In this document: piece after piece, positions 1 through 10,159 of the stretch | Layout of the letters: the number at the start of each line of letters is the position of its first letter | Position numbering within the stretch: the stretch's first letter is position 1 | Assembly (NCBI RefSeq): GCF_022539505.1 | Contig: NC_061514.1 | Coordinates: forward strand, 334,411,090 to 334,475,089 | Length of the DNA stretch: 64,000 nucleotides | Origin: Lolium rigidum | Taxonomy: Eukaryota; Streptophyta; Magnoliopsida; Poales; Poaceae | Reading direction: 5' to 3' | The notes under the pieces: generated by a model | The model's database searches: none | The model's input: the letters and a program-made list of their open reading frames with translations, nothing else | Told to the model about the DNA's origin: nothing | Position numbers and translations under genes: made by a program

Positions 1-1126
1 ATGACCCAATCAAGATGGTTAACCCCAAAGTAAAGTCTGATTAAGCTGCTAACCCCCATATTTTCTTCGGACAACAAGTTGGTTATGACATGATGGCCAC
101 ACTGATGTGCTCTGCTGGGCACAAGTCACACACTCACACGATGAGAAACTGTGACACGCCCACCTCCTCCTTGTTTTTTATCCACCAACGCATGATAAAT
201 CTAGGCTAGTTAATTGTGGTGATGATGGCTTGAAGAAGTTTATGTTAATCGATCCCCAAGTGGAGAGATTTCATCACCTCTAGAAAGGAGAAGAAAAAAG
301 TGTGGGAAACATGATGCATGATCTGATGGCGTTTCTTCTGGCAAGGACCACACACCGTCTCGTCAAGCTAGGATTTCTGCCTAGACAGCCTAGTAGGTAT
401 GTGTTGTACACGTAGATGGAGTGGGTGTTAGGTTGTGTGATGCCAGTATCATCATATGCATTGCCGGTAATCCCACATGAAACCTGCTAGTTGGCCTGGT
501 GCACCGCACGCAAATAGATCAAGTTGAGCACTACAGTCCCGGAAAAGGTTCCAGATATATTCGTCGTGGATGTTAACATACTCATCGACCCACACCTGAT
601 CGATGTAACAGTTGTGTGTGTGTAATCAGCCGTAGACGAGAAGGTAGCTTGCCGCCACTTGTACGGACAATAAACTACGCCTAGCTGCGACCCCTTATAG
701 CTTTCATGCGTCTGGCATTTCCTAATAAATTGTTTAGCGTTGGCATCACTCCTCGCCTCCTACAAGAGTGCGCTTTGGGAGACCGTCGCCTCCGCCACCC
801 ATCCTGGAACGTGCCATGTATATCTCCAGCGAGAGGGTGCTGGCGTAGGAGTGTTCTCGGCTGCTTATAGTCGTCCGAAGAAAGGGCCGAGATTAGGGTA
901 CGGGCGAGGAAGGCGATGGCCGGCAGAGAGGCCTCGCGCTCCAACCGATGATGATTAGATTGTTAGGTTATGTTTCAGTTTAAATTTAGTTAAATTTCAT
1001 TTAAATTTCATTTAAATTTGTAAATTATTTTTTCAAAATAATATATGTGTTCATTGTTTGGGTTCAATTTTTAAAAATAAAATATCCTATTCGCTGGGAA
1101 GAGGCGCTTCATATGCGGCAACGATC

Positions 1127-1280
1127 CTGTTCAAGTAAGGTCGTGCAACTCCTTGTTTCTTTTGGTGGATTTTGCCATGTTACCACCATAATCTAAGCAT
1201 GCACCTTCTTATATAGTTTGGTTCGTTGTTTCCTCTTACTTAATGAAAAGACAGTGCTTCTCTCGGTTGTTTTAAAAAAA
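1127..1280 (+). mobile_element. 5'-truncated LINE/SINE-type retroposon with target-site duplication
   Basis: A 154-bp insertion ends in a short A tract after a T/C-rich 3' end. It is flanked by a near-perfect 14-bp direct repeat: atgcggcaacgatc at 1113-1126 and atgcggcgacgatc at 1281-1294. An oligo-A tail plus a 13-of-14 target duplication is the hallmark of non-LTR retroposition. The parent family cannot be named from this short tail. Confidence 0.7.
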
Positions 1281-2002
1281 ATGCGGCGACGATCATTCGA
1301 GTGATCAATGACGCCGATGTCTGTTTTGGCGATGTTTGTGGGGGCCGGGCGAAAAGGAAAAGGAGATGTGAATGGCAGGAAGGGGACATGAGGGTGGCCC
1401 CGCGATGTCGGGGGTGGCGGCAGGGGACACTGCTACTGGGCGCCACAACGGTCTCCCGTCTCCAGGAGGGTTAGTGAGAGCTATCGCGTACCCATCTCCG
1501 CCCCTACATGCACCGCCGGTCCGGCCCGAGTGAGGGTATTCAACGAGGCTATGCTTGAGTTCAGCTGTGTGGCTGAACTATGACTTTGTACAATTTATTT
1601 TGTAGGAAAGAGACGGTACGGTTCTGCCCATCGGCGAGGAAAGATCTATACGAGTATGTGTACACGTATTGCTTTCCACTTTGGCTATGAAGGATTGAAG
1701 GAGCAAGCCGTGTCACGATCGATGATACTCATCATTATGTGGATGCATGCATCTTCGATCGATTATACAACGTGAGCCGAGCTAGCCAGCGAGAATACTC
1801 ATTCTGACACATTAAGGTTGACGTCGATGATCGAGAGAAACTGTCACAACTACACATGGTCTGTCTCGGAACTTGTCCTCAAAGGGAGTTTGCTCATGCC
1901 CGTCCTCTCCTTGCTCGAGATTTGTTGTTCACGCTGGATCATGAACAGATCTAGCAGCTTCTAGCAGCACCGGCCACCCTTTGAAAGCTCTGCTGCCGAG
2001 GC

Positions 2003-2012
2003 TATATATAGA
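2003..2012 (+). promoter_or_regulatory. TATA-like motif in block X
   Basis: The motif ctatatatag lies in a moderately GC-rich setting, and sequence downstream of it is conserved in the other copy near 41700. There the motif at the exactly matching position is lost, although a nearby catatatagc occurs at about 41690. No coding sequence follows, so this could be a promoter relic, a non-coding RNA promoter or chance. Confidence 0.2.
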
Positions 2013-2862
2013 TGTCATCGCATTCCCAGCTACGATCGATTGACTTTTGCTGCTGATCATTTGGTAGGTTCGTGGGAGCGGAATTATCACTGGCACGTAC
2101 GCTTCGCGGTCCGGGTTAGTGGTTACTGACCGATCGATGGTAGCGATTTACGTGCAAGCTTGTCATACAACAGCTAGCGACTATTACGGTCCTTTCACGG
2201 TGCCGACCGACGGATCGAGCCCTAAATTGAAGATCGGTACTACATCATCGAATCAGTACATTAATACATGCATGAACAGTTCTACGTACTTCATACCACG
2301 GTGAAGCCTAGTTCATCGATCCGACACCATGCATGCAAGGATATGAATGCGTGACACCCTTTTATACCCACATACTATCTGGAAACTGAAATGGTTAATT
2401 TCTAGGGCTAAATGGACTAATTAATCTGTTAACCCGAGGAAGGTATGAGTGCATCTCTAGACTCAAACAGGCCGAGGTTGTTCATTTTGGTCTGAGTGAA
2501 TATACAGAAGAATACAAAAAAAACACAACTCATCAGCCCGACACAAACGGACCGAGACGTGGGTTGGAAACGTGTCCGCCTTGGGCTCACGTAGCAGCAG
2601 CCAAACTCATGGGCGGGCACAAGATATGTACAGTGGGTATTCAAATTTAGGCTAAAGAAAATCAATCGCAGCCTCGGCCTCGGTGTGCCCCTGAATCGAG
2701 CTTGGAGCTGGACTATCGGAGACCTGGCGAGGCTAGCACCGGAGCAATCTACTGCTGATGCAGGTACAAAAGGTTTATTGTAGATGTTATGGGCAAGGAG
2801 GACGCTAGATTGGTTCAACTCAACGGGCTGAATACATGTATTTTTTCTTGGCCGAATATAAT

Positions 2863-2955
2863 GAGTATTCACCTGAATACTCATGAATAACTTGTGCCCA
2901 TCATTGGCGAGTATTTACCTGAATACCCATGAATAAGCTTGTGCCTGTCATTGGC
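2863..2955. repeat. Two-copy tandem repeat, 46/47 bp
   Basis: Two adjacent diverged copies, 2863-2908 and 2909-2955, begin gagtattcacctgaatac and gagtatttacctgaatac. Both end with cattggc. It is a simple local tandem duplication. Confidence 0.8.
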
Positions 2956-3201
2956 CGAACTGCCACTTCGCCTTGTGCCTGCCATCAATATCGGCAGCTT
3001 CATGTTCTGCACACCTAAGCTGGAGGCGCCAATGTGGCCTTATGTGTCGATCGCCTTATATGTGCCTTTTCAATGGCAACGGCTTCTTTTTCTGCGCACA
3101 CTTGCATAGACTCCAGAGTCATTGATGGGCGCCGCATGGGCATCCTTTCTAAGCCAAGCGGTCGCGCCCAACCAATGCCATTACTACCCACACATCGCTT
3201 A

Positions 3202-3466
3202 GACTGCTCATAGTGGGAGTAACATAGCTAGTAACATCACACATCTCAAGGCACTTTGATGACATGGCATGCTAATAAATGAAGAAAGAGAGTGAGATGG
3301 TAACTAGCTATGTTCGTAACATCACACACCTCAAGGCAAGATGAGTCTACAACATAATAAATGATAAAATTCATGACACCACATATAAATTACTATCCAC
3401 TATAAAGATAGTAACCTAGACTAGTAACATGTTACTAGTCTAAGTTACCCCCCACTATGACCAGCC
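3202..3466. mobile_element. Tourist/Harbinger-type MITE
   Basis: The 265-bp element has inverted ends: gactgctcatagtggg at the left, and ggctggtcatagtggg as the reverse complement of the right end. It is flanked by the 3-bp duplication tta at 3199-3201 and 3467-3469. The TTA target duplication and the repeated 'agtaacat' motifs inside fit the Tourist/PIF-Harbinger class. A related family forms the nest at 20762-23636. Confidence 0.85.
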
Positions 3467-3721
3467 TTATGCCCTCAAGTCACCGGGGCGTGGGACACCT
3501 TGGGGCGTTGGAATGGACCCGCGGCGTTGTGCCGCCTTCCTGGCCAACGACGAGTGGAATTAAGGAGAGGAGCCCGTACCCGTAAAGGAGGAGCAGGATT
3601 TGTTGGGAAATGATGACACCCTAAACTACCTCGTCATGCTCACATGAGTAAGCTCACATAACAGCCAATCGAGCTGGCTGTTATGTCCCCCCCAACTCCC
3701 CAAACCAAACGGATCAAAGGG

Positions 3722-4606
3722 GAGCTCTTTCTCACGTTCTTCCCCCTCCTCCTTGCTTTCTCCACCTAACCCTTGAGAGTCCCCTGTGAGGTGCCGGGCC
3801 AATCCCGAGCCTTCCCCGGCGGCGTCGCCGGCCGGAGATGGCGGAGGAGAGGTGCCGGAAGTTCCCCCGTGCATAGTAGTTCTAGATTTTCCCCGTTGTT
3901 GGTTGCTTTGCCTTTATGGCGTTGTCTTGGAGTAGAGAACCGGTTCTTTTGGGCCAGATCCGGTGCGCTCCGGCGAATCCTCCATATCCTGTGGTGCTCC
4001 ATCGGCCGGAGCCGGAGGCGGGGAAGGAGGTTGTCGTCGGCATCTCCTCGAATAAGGTCCGCAAGTTTGGTGCTATTCTGCTTCGTCCCTGTATCTCGGT
4101 GTGCCCCTTCCGTCCATGTCGGCGAGGTGCCGAAGGAGGTTGTGGTCATGCGGGATCTCGGAGGAGTGCTGGATGGCGGGGATGTCTTCATGCTGCAGTT
4201 TCCAGGAGTACAATCTCGGTGGCCCATGTTTGGCCGCCGACCATGAAGGCCGCCAGCTTGGCCATTATCGACGCCGACGACTTTCTCCAGCGTCTGTTCA
4301 ACCTCCATGAGGAGGCCCTTTGTGGATTTTCCGTCAGCGTTCAGCATGCTCTCTCTCCCAAGTGGTGTTGTCCCCGGTGAGAGAGAGGATGGCCGGCGGT
4401 GGAGTTCCAGATGCATCTGCGGAGAAGAAGGACTTGATGGAGTTTTTAGTTTTCAATTTAGGGTCCTTGGTGCTTATTGTGAGGGCTTGATTGTAATTTT
4501 AGTTTCCTTTAAAGTCCTCTATGTAACTTGTACCTCCACTATTTGTGATCAATGCAGCATCTAGGCCCTTCTGGGCCTTCCCCTTGTTCAAAAAAAAAAA
4601 AAAAAA
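3722..4606 (+). mobile_element. Protein-less GC-rich retroposon with poly(A) tail
   Basis: About 885 bp run from a CT-rich and GC-rich 5' end to a T/G-rich 3' end and an A18 tail at 4590-4608. They are flanked by a direct repeat, aaacggatcaaaggg at 3707-3721, with the same sequence ending at 4620 (its first A residues merge with the tail). No reverse transcriptase or other recognisable protein is present; frames inside are GC-rich and not credible. It was mobilised by LINE machinery. It shares its architecture, though not obvious long identity, with 7790-9058 and 43475-47163. Confidence 0.85.
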
Positions 4607-5911
4607 AACGGATCAAAGGGCGCGGTCAATCAGGGACACATTTTATGTCCGAAATGTACCAGGCTTCGCTAAGGAAATTTCTACCCCACATTCCTCGGCC
4701 CATTTATATCAGGCCGTTGGGCTGAGTCTTTGCATGTCCTCCATTCCATGGGAACTAAAACGGATAGCAATGACCCATTATTTACATCGGATCGCTAGAG
4801 ATATCCGAGAGTCCTACGTAGCTACTCATTCTCACACTAGAGCAAAGCTCAGGATCGGAGCCAGTGAGTGGCAAGACATGCATGGTCTGTCTCGAAACTC
4901 CTAGCTACTCATTCTGACACATCAAAGTTGCTCGAGGCGGGGTGTGTGGCGCCTTGGCTAGGTCGGGGTGGTTGCCTTAGTCTTGAGGAGAGTTTTTGTT
5001 TTATAGCAGAGAGTCTTGAGGAGAGCTGGGCAGGATTGGGCAGGGTCTCGCCGTCTCGGATTGGTGGCTGTTGCATTCTCTACTGACATGAAATGATTCA
5101 TGAAAAGATAGAGCAAAGACATGTCAAATGTGGAGATATATGCAGCGCAGCCTATCCAACTATCCATCGCCCCACGCCCTTTTTCCCCAGCTGTCGCTCG
5201 TCAATACTCTCTTTGTTTCGCTTTCCTCGATACTTTGGTTCACCGGAATCACGATCGTCAAGAGATTAGTTTTGCCATTATTTCCCTGTCGAATCATTGC
5301 CGACGAGACAAAGATAAACGAGTGAGATTTTTTCTACAGATTGCGGCACGTCGTAGTATCACACCATGGCGAGAAACGGTAGTTGCTGTGTGCGCTGTAC
5401 GTTTAGTCCCCCTTTAGGCCGTACGTACGTGCAATGGTCCTGGAAAAACAACAATTCAACCGACCGTGCAGCCATGAGATAAGATCATGGATCGGAGCCT
5501 ATTTACGGCAGTGGGACGAGAGCTCCGGGTGGAGATCCTTACCACGACACGTCTTAATTATGCAATAATTATGTTTCCCTTTTCTTGGCATATCGGCCGA
5601 TGGCAATATTGCACGCCTGCAGGCCCGCACGGATGTTATTTCAACCCGAGTTTATATTTTGCAGGCTTACATATCGATCGATATGCATGGTAGTACTCTA
5701 TGTTACTTCACCGTATGAGAAATATTACCGTTGCAGGCGAGATCCTTCATATATTGGATCCATCGTGAACAACACAAAGTCAGCCACCACTGGCTAATCT
5801 CAATCCGAAAATTCTATGACAATATGTACGGATTTGTAGCATTTATGGGAACGAACGTGTAAGGAGCTAAAGGACATTTTTTTATCATGTTGACGTATAT
5901 TATTACAAAAA

Positions 5912-7099
5912 GGAAAGCGCTGAGCGTCCCCGGGGGATCAATTCCCCGATCCCCCGGGTCGTCAGCCGTTTGATGCGGATGTTACCGACCGTTGGATCAG
6001 GTCAACGACTCAACCTCCCGCGCGGAAGAAAAAACATAATAGCGAACGGAAAATTCTCGTCATCCCCACGCACAACCTTGCGGCCCGCCTCAGCAGAACC
6101 GCTGCCCCGCTCCGCCGGCGTTTGCAGTAAGCACCGACGCCCCCGTTTGCGTAGCAACCATCGACGCCGCCGGACGCCGACGTTTGCAGCAACCGCCGCC
6201 GTCGCCGACCTCGCCGGCTTCCTTTCAGCACGGCGACGCCAGGAATATAGCAACGGCCGCCGCCGTTTGCAGCAACCGCCGCCGGCGCCGACCTCGCCGG
6301 TATCCTTGCAGCACGGCGGCGCCTGGTTTGTAGCAACGGCCGCCGCCGTTTGCAGCAATCACCGTCGCCGACTGCCTTGCCAATCTCCTTGCAGCATGGC
6401 GGCCCTGGTTTGTAGCAATGTCCGCCGCCGTTTGTAGCAACGGTCACCGCCGTCTGCAGCACCCACCGCCGTCGACGGCCTCCATGTAGCACGGCGGCTC
6501 CCGGTTTGTAGCAACGGCTGCCGCTATTTGCAGCAACCACCGCCGTCGTCCCGTCGGTAGCAATGGCCGCCACCGCATGTAGCACATCGCCGCCGCCGTG
6601 CTGCTCTTGTAGCAGACATAGACGCCGCCTTGTAGCAGACCCCGCCACTCCTTGTAGCAGAAGGCGACGCCGCTGGGAGCATCGGCTCTGCCCCTGGTCG
6701 CAGCATCACGGCTGGCAACTCCTCCGCCGCCCCCAGCATGAGCTGCGGTGTGCCCCGACTTCTCCGCTGGCCGCATCGGTGCTGCGTGTCCATCATGCCG
6801 ATGGTGGAGGAGCTTGTGGTTGCGGGGATCGTCGGCCATGGAAAGAAGCGACCTCGCCGGAGATGCGTGTGGGCGCGCGCGGCGGGGCTCTGCGGGGGCG
6901 CGCATGGCGAGGGAGGTTATTTGGGCGAGGTCGCGGCGGCCAATTTCTGGGAAGATGGAGAGAGACGAACGGATGAGGAGCACTTTGAGAAGATAAGGTC
7001 GTGGTGGGGCCTATCGCTGTCGCTTTCACGGACACGCGTCGTTCGCAGGAGCAGGAGGAAGCGAACGCCGTATCCCCCGGCTGAACGCCAGCATTTTCC
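5912..7099. mobile_element. Non-autonomous Mutator-type element with 9-bp target duplication
   Basis: The 1188-bp element has imperfect terminal inverted repeats of about 27 bp. The left end is ggaaagcgctgagcgtcc and the reverse-complemented right end is ggaaaatgctggcgttca, both running into a G-rich stretch. The flanking duplication ttacaaaaa at 5903-5911 and 7100-7108 is 9 bp, as expected for Mutator. No transposase is present. Positions 6119-6660 hold a recurring motif (see the separate entry). Confidence 0.8.
6119..6660. repeat. Irregular repeat of a (g/t)(c/t)agcaa(c/t)g plus CGCCGCC motif
   Basis: The core tttg(c/t)agcaac, followed by GC-rich cgccgccg, recurs more than ten times at irregular spacing. 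The central region of the Mutator-type element is therefore a degenerate satellite-like array. The minus strand reads as a repetitive Cys/Ala/Gly-rich peptide in several frames, which is a consequence of the repeat and not evidence for a gene. Confidence 0.7.
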
Positions 7100-7789
7100 T
7101 TACAAAAAAGCAAAACTTTGTGTAATGCTTAAAATGCTTAGCCGTGCATGTCTCTTTTCTGTTTTACTTTTGACACTAACGTTTCCTTTTCAAGTTCACT
7201 TGGAATTTACAGGTCCACAATCTTATAAGAGGATTGTAATTTGATCCAACACACATCTTGTGTGGGTTATTTATTATAGAGAAATGCCTAAAGCAGAACC
7301 AAAATGGCGGAAATCTATTATAACAAAGTCAATGTAATATATTCATGAAAATATAGTAAATTAATTTCTGAAAATTAATTCAAACAATATACTATGTCGC
7401 ATTGTTTTTCTGTGGAGAATAAGTCACATTGTTTTTTGCTGGGAAAATGTAACATTGTTTTGACAGACAGTATACTATGTGCACTTTTGCTGGCTCCAAG
7501 ATGCTAGCAGTATCTGATTCTTGTTTTAGAAAAATCAGGTTGGGATGATAGAAGATCGTGGTAAACAAAGTGTACTACACTATCAAAGAAAATTGGTCTT
7601 CTTCTAACTTTTCCGAGGAGGTGAGTTAATCCGTTGAGTGCCATGTTTCGTGGGTTCAGCTGGTACTTTTTGCAACCAGACTCTCTTCACTCTGCCATTT
7701 GATCTCAGATGTAGTAATTGGTTGTGGGAAAAACAAGGGCGTCTAAAGTCAGCTGAATCTGAAAGCACATCTTCATGTTTAAATATGAC

Positions 7790-9058
7790 GCTCCCTCGAA
7801 ACCCTCCGTCCCCTGTCGGCCCCCTCCCGGGCGGGGGCCCCGGCAGCCCCCGGCAGCCCCTCATCCCCCGCCCCTCAGGCCGCCGCTGCTACCGTCTTCG
7901 GTAGCGGTGGCGGCGTCCCTCCCGTTGAAGGACGATGGGGTGGAGAGGGCTCCGCGGTGGCGCTTCATGGGAGGCGGTAGGCGCAGGTTGAGGACGTCGG
8001 ACGGCACGGCTGCGATGGCCGTGGCCTGATGCACTTCGCCGGTCATCATGGAGGAGTGAGTGGAGCGCGGCGGCCTTCGCCCCCGGCGGTGGTTCGGCGG
8101 TGGCGGTGATCTAGCATGATTTAGGTCCTCTTGGCCCCAATAGACGCATGATCCATGGCTTCGGCCAAGCCATCGTCGGTGCTCCGTGCCGTCTTATTCT
8201 TCTTTGGTGATCCGGCAGGAGTGACTGGCGGCGTGGGGCCTGCTGGCCTAGCAATAATGGTGGCGCTCCGCGGGTTTCTCTCATGCGAAGATGAAGACCT
8301 GTCGGAAGCCAGTCTATCTTGATCTAGCTAGAGTGATGAGTTCCGGTAAACTCCATTGGCGAATGGAACAGTGCATCTTTTGCTTGGAGTTTGCTGGATC
8401 GAGTGGTATTCGGTGTCGCGCACCCTGCTTTTATTCCGACCGTTTGGTTCTGGGGGGACCGGCGCGAAGCTCTATTCCGTGTTGACATCAAGTGACTTTT
8501 TGGTCCATGGTGAAGTCAGAAGAATGAATATCATGAAGGCCGGATTGGAGGATTAGCTAAGGGAGGTTCAAGTCTCCGCGATGTTGAGGGACTTGCTTGG
8601 CGTTCCGGTCTCCGCATCAGTGGTATGAAAGTGGTGGCGGTAGCACAGGTGAAGTTCAGAGTCATACCTTTCAGGGTAAAAATCCAAGGTCTGGTCTTAA
8701 CTAGTTGTGCCTGGCAATGATCTTGTTGGAGACATTGTTTTGAGAGTGGGGAATATCTTCAAGGTGAAAACCTAAGATCTTTGGTCGGCGATGACGATGC
8801 TAGTGCACCGTTCCCTTCTTGGAGGCGTCGCTTTTGAAGAGTCTGTATTTCAAGTGTTGTCTTCGTGGTTGATGTATTGTTGTTGCTACGACTTTGTTGT
8901 TGCTAGGTCTGAGATGCTGTTGCGGGACTTTTGTTTCTTAGTTTTATTTTCTCTTTTTTTGGCTGTGTGTATCCGTAATGCTATTAGGGTGTTGCGTTAT
9001 TGCAGAGGTTAGTTGTAATTGATATCTTTTAATATTAATATATTCCTTTATCGGAAAA
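7790..9058 (+). mobile_element. Protein-less GC-rich retroposon with perfect 15-bp target duplication
   Basis: A 1269-bp insertion is flanked by the perfect repeat atgtttaaatatgac at 7775-7789 and 9059-9073. The 5' end is extremely GC-rich. The 3' end is T-rich and ends in tcggaaaaa. The paralogous block Z3 has one copy of the target site near 53646 (atgtttaaacatgac, running straight on into agggagtacatgcc) and lacks the insert. This empty site proves insertion after, or in only one copy of, the duplication. No protein is recognisable. Confidence 0.9.
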
Positions 9059-10159
9059 ATGTTTAAATATGACAGGGAGTACATGCCTGCCTCGCATGAC
9101 ACAAGAACAACCAACGGCAGGACTAATTCTGCTCTTCCACATGACGGCCGGGCGATGACTGCTACTTTATCAGATCACCATCTATTTGTCCTCCAGCTTC
9201 ACAAAAGTGCTAGATTTGGCTATGTGAATCAAGATAGAGGCCAGGCTTCTTTTAGAAGCACGCTTTGATGGCTTCACCAACTAGTAATTAACTAACTTGT
9301 TAGACGCAAGTCAAAAATTAGGGCCATGCTATTATGCTAGGACTGCTGCAAAGGGCTAAATGAGGCATGACAAAGGTTACTAAATACACCTCGTAGCTGA
9401 GGCTGGTCCTGCAGGTATGCTAGTTACAGAGACAAGGCACCAGATGGATAGTACTCTACCCAAATGGAGGCTGAGCTGAAGACAGGTCAAGTAGAAGATT
9501 GAATTATCAAGTGTAAACCGAGCACTGGATACCCTAAAAAGGTAATCTGTCTTTATTTAGAGAAGTCTATGTAAACTGATTCGTGTTTAACCGTCGTTCG
9601 GACACGTCATGAGAAAACATCGTGGCGTTTCCTGCTGATGATAGCTTTGCATACTGTTGGATTTTGGGGACTTGCCTCCCCTAGGGAAAACCGGAAAAGA
9701 CTAGGCAACGCCACCACTCGATGAGGAGACAATCCCCTAAATTAAGCCAGCAATTGATTGATTAGTTGGCTAGTACCGGAGCTAAACCGAGCTTAGGGAC
9801 AACACTACAACCCACGCATTAACCTATAGCTTGATAAACAAGACAAAGAAGCACCAAGCACTAACAACCGAAAACCACCACCGTAACTACCAAGACCTGT
9901 TTTGCGATAGAGTACAATCATCTGGTTTCATAACTAAGTTCATAATTTGTCGTGAGATAGTCAAAGAAACGAAAATTAGACAGATTGCTAAGTGTCCGAA
10001 GTGTTGGCGCTAGCACTGGCTAGCTCGCTTTCTCACACGCGCAGACTGAAGAGGAAGAAGAGGGCAATGGAGACAATAGAGTTTTTCTCCTCGTTGCTGC
10101 TCAAACAGCCGAGCTCTTTCTCTGTATTTCTCACTCTCAAACGAAACAAGTACTCCTAG

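Larger units (their letters stand above)
1..2420. repeat. Duplicated block X, copy 1 (X1)
   Basis: First of three copies of a low-copy intergenic block. Its start, with the motif gacccaatcaagatggttaa, recurs at 18029. The stretch around 300-640 recurs at 18360-18660 and 24205-24480. The stretch 1310-1480 recurs at 24600-24735, 1740-1960 at 24905-25135, and 1975-2150 at 41615-41800. X1 is cut by the window edge. It contains a short retroposon (1127-1280), an AT-rich stretch at 960-1100 and a TATA-like motif at 2003-2012. I see no convincing coding sequence; short ORFs here are not conserved between the copies. Confidence 0.8.
2420..10020. repeat. Duplicated block Z, copy 1 (Z1)
   Basis: This block is collinear with Z3 (42693-54510), the sequence just upstream of the kinase gene. 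Matching stretches are 2400-2460 with 42693-42745, 5150-5520 with 47185-47530, 7437-7480 with 50095-50140, 7590-7774 with 53447-53645, 9059-9290 with 53648-53860, and 9290-9960 with 53870-54500. The 7590-7774 stretch is the edge of an antisense LINE that is longer in Z3. Insertions specific to Z1 are 3202-3466, 3722-4606, 5912-7099 and 7790-9058. No gene is supported. The remaining parts, including 4610-5900 and 9060-10020, hold only this duplicated low-copy sequence. Confidence 0.75.

Noticed and set aside
2119..2304. 61-codon frame in block X1
   Set aside because: The corresponding sequence in X3 (41780-41950) is disrupted by stops and indels.
3766..4416. Long overlapping frames on both strands in the retroposon 3722-4606
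   Set aside because: They are GC-rich shadows on both strands with no recognisable domain. The segment is a retroposon with tail and target duplication.
6002..6983. Several Cys/Ala-rich minus-strand frames
   Set aside because: They are translations of the TAGCAA/CGCCGCC array in the Mutator-type element.
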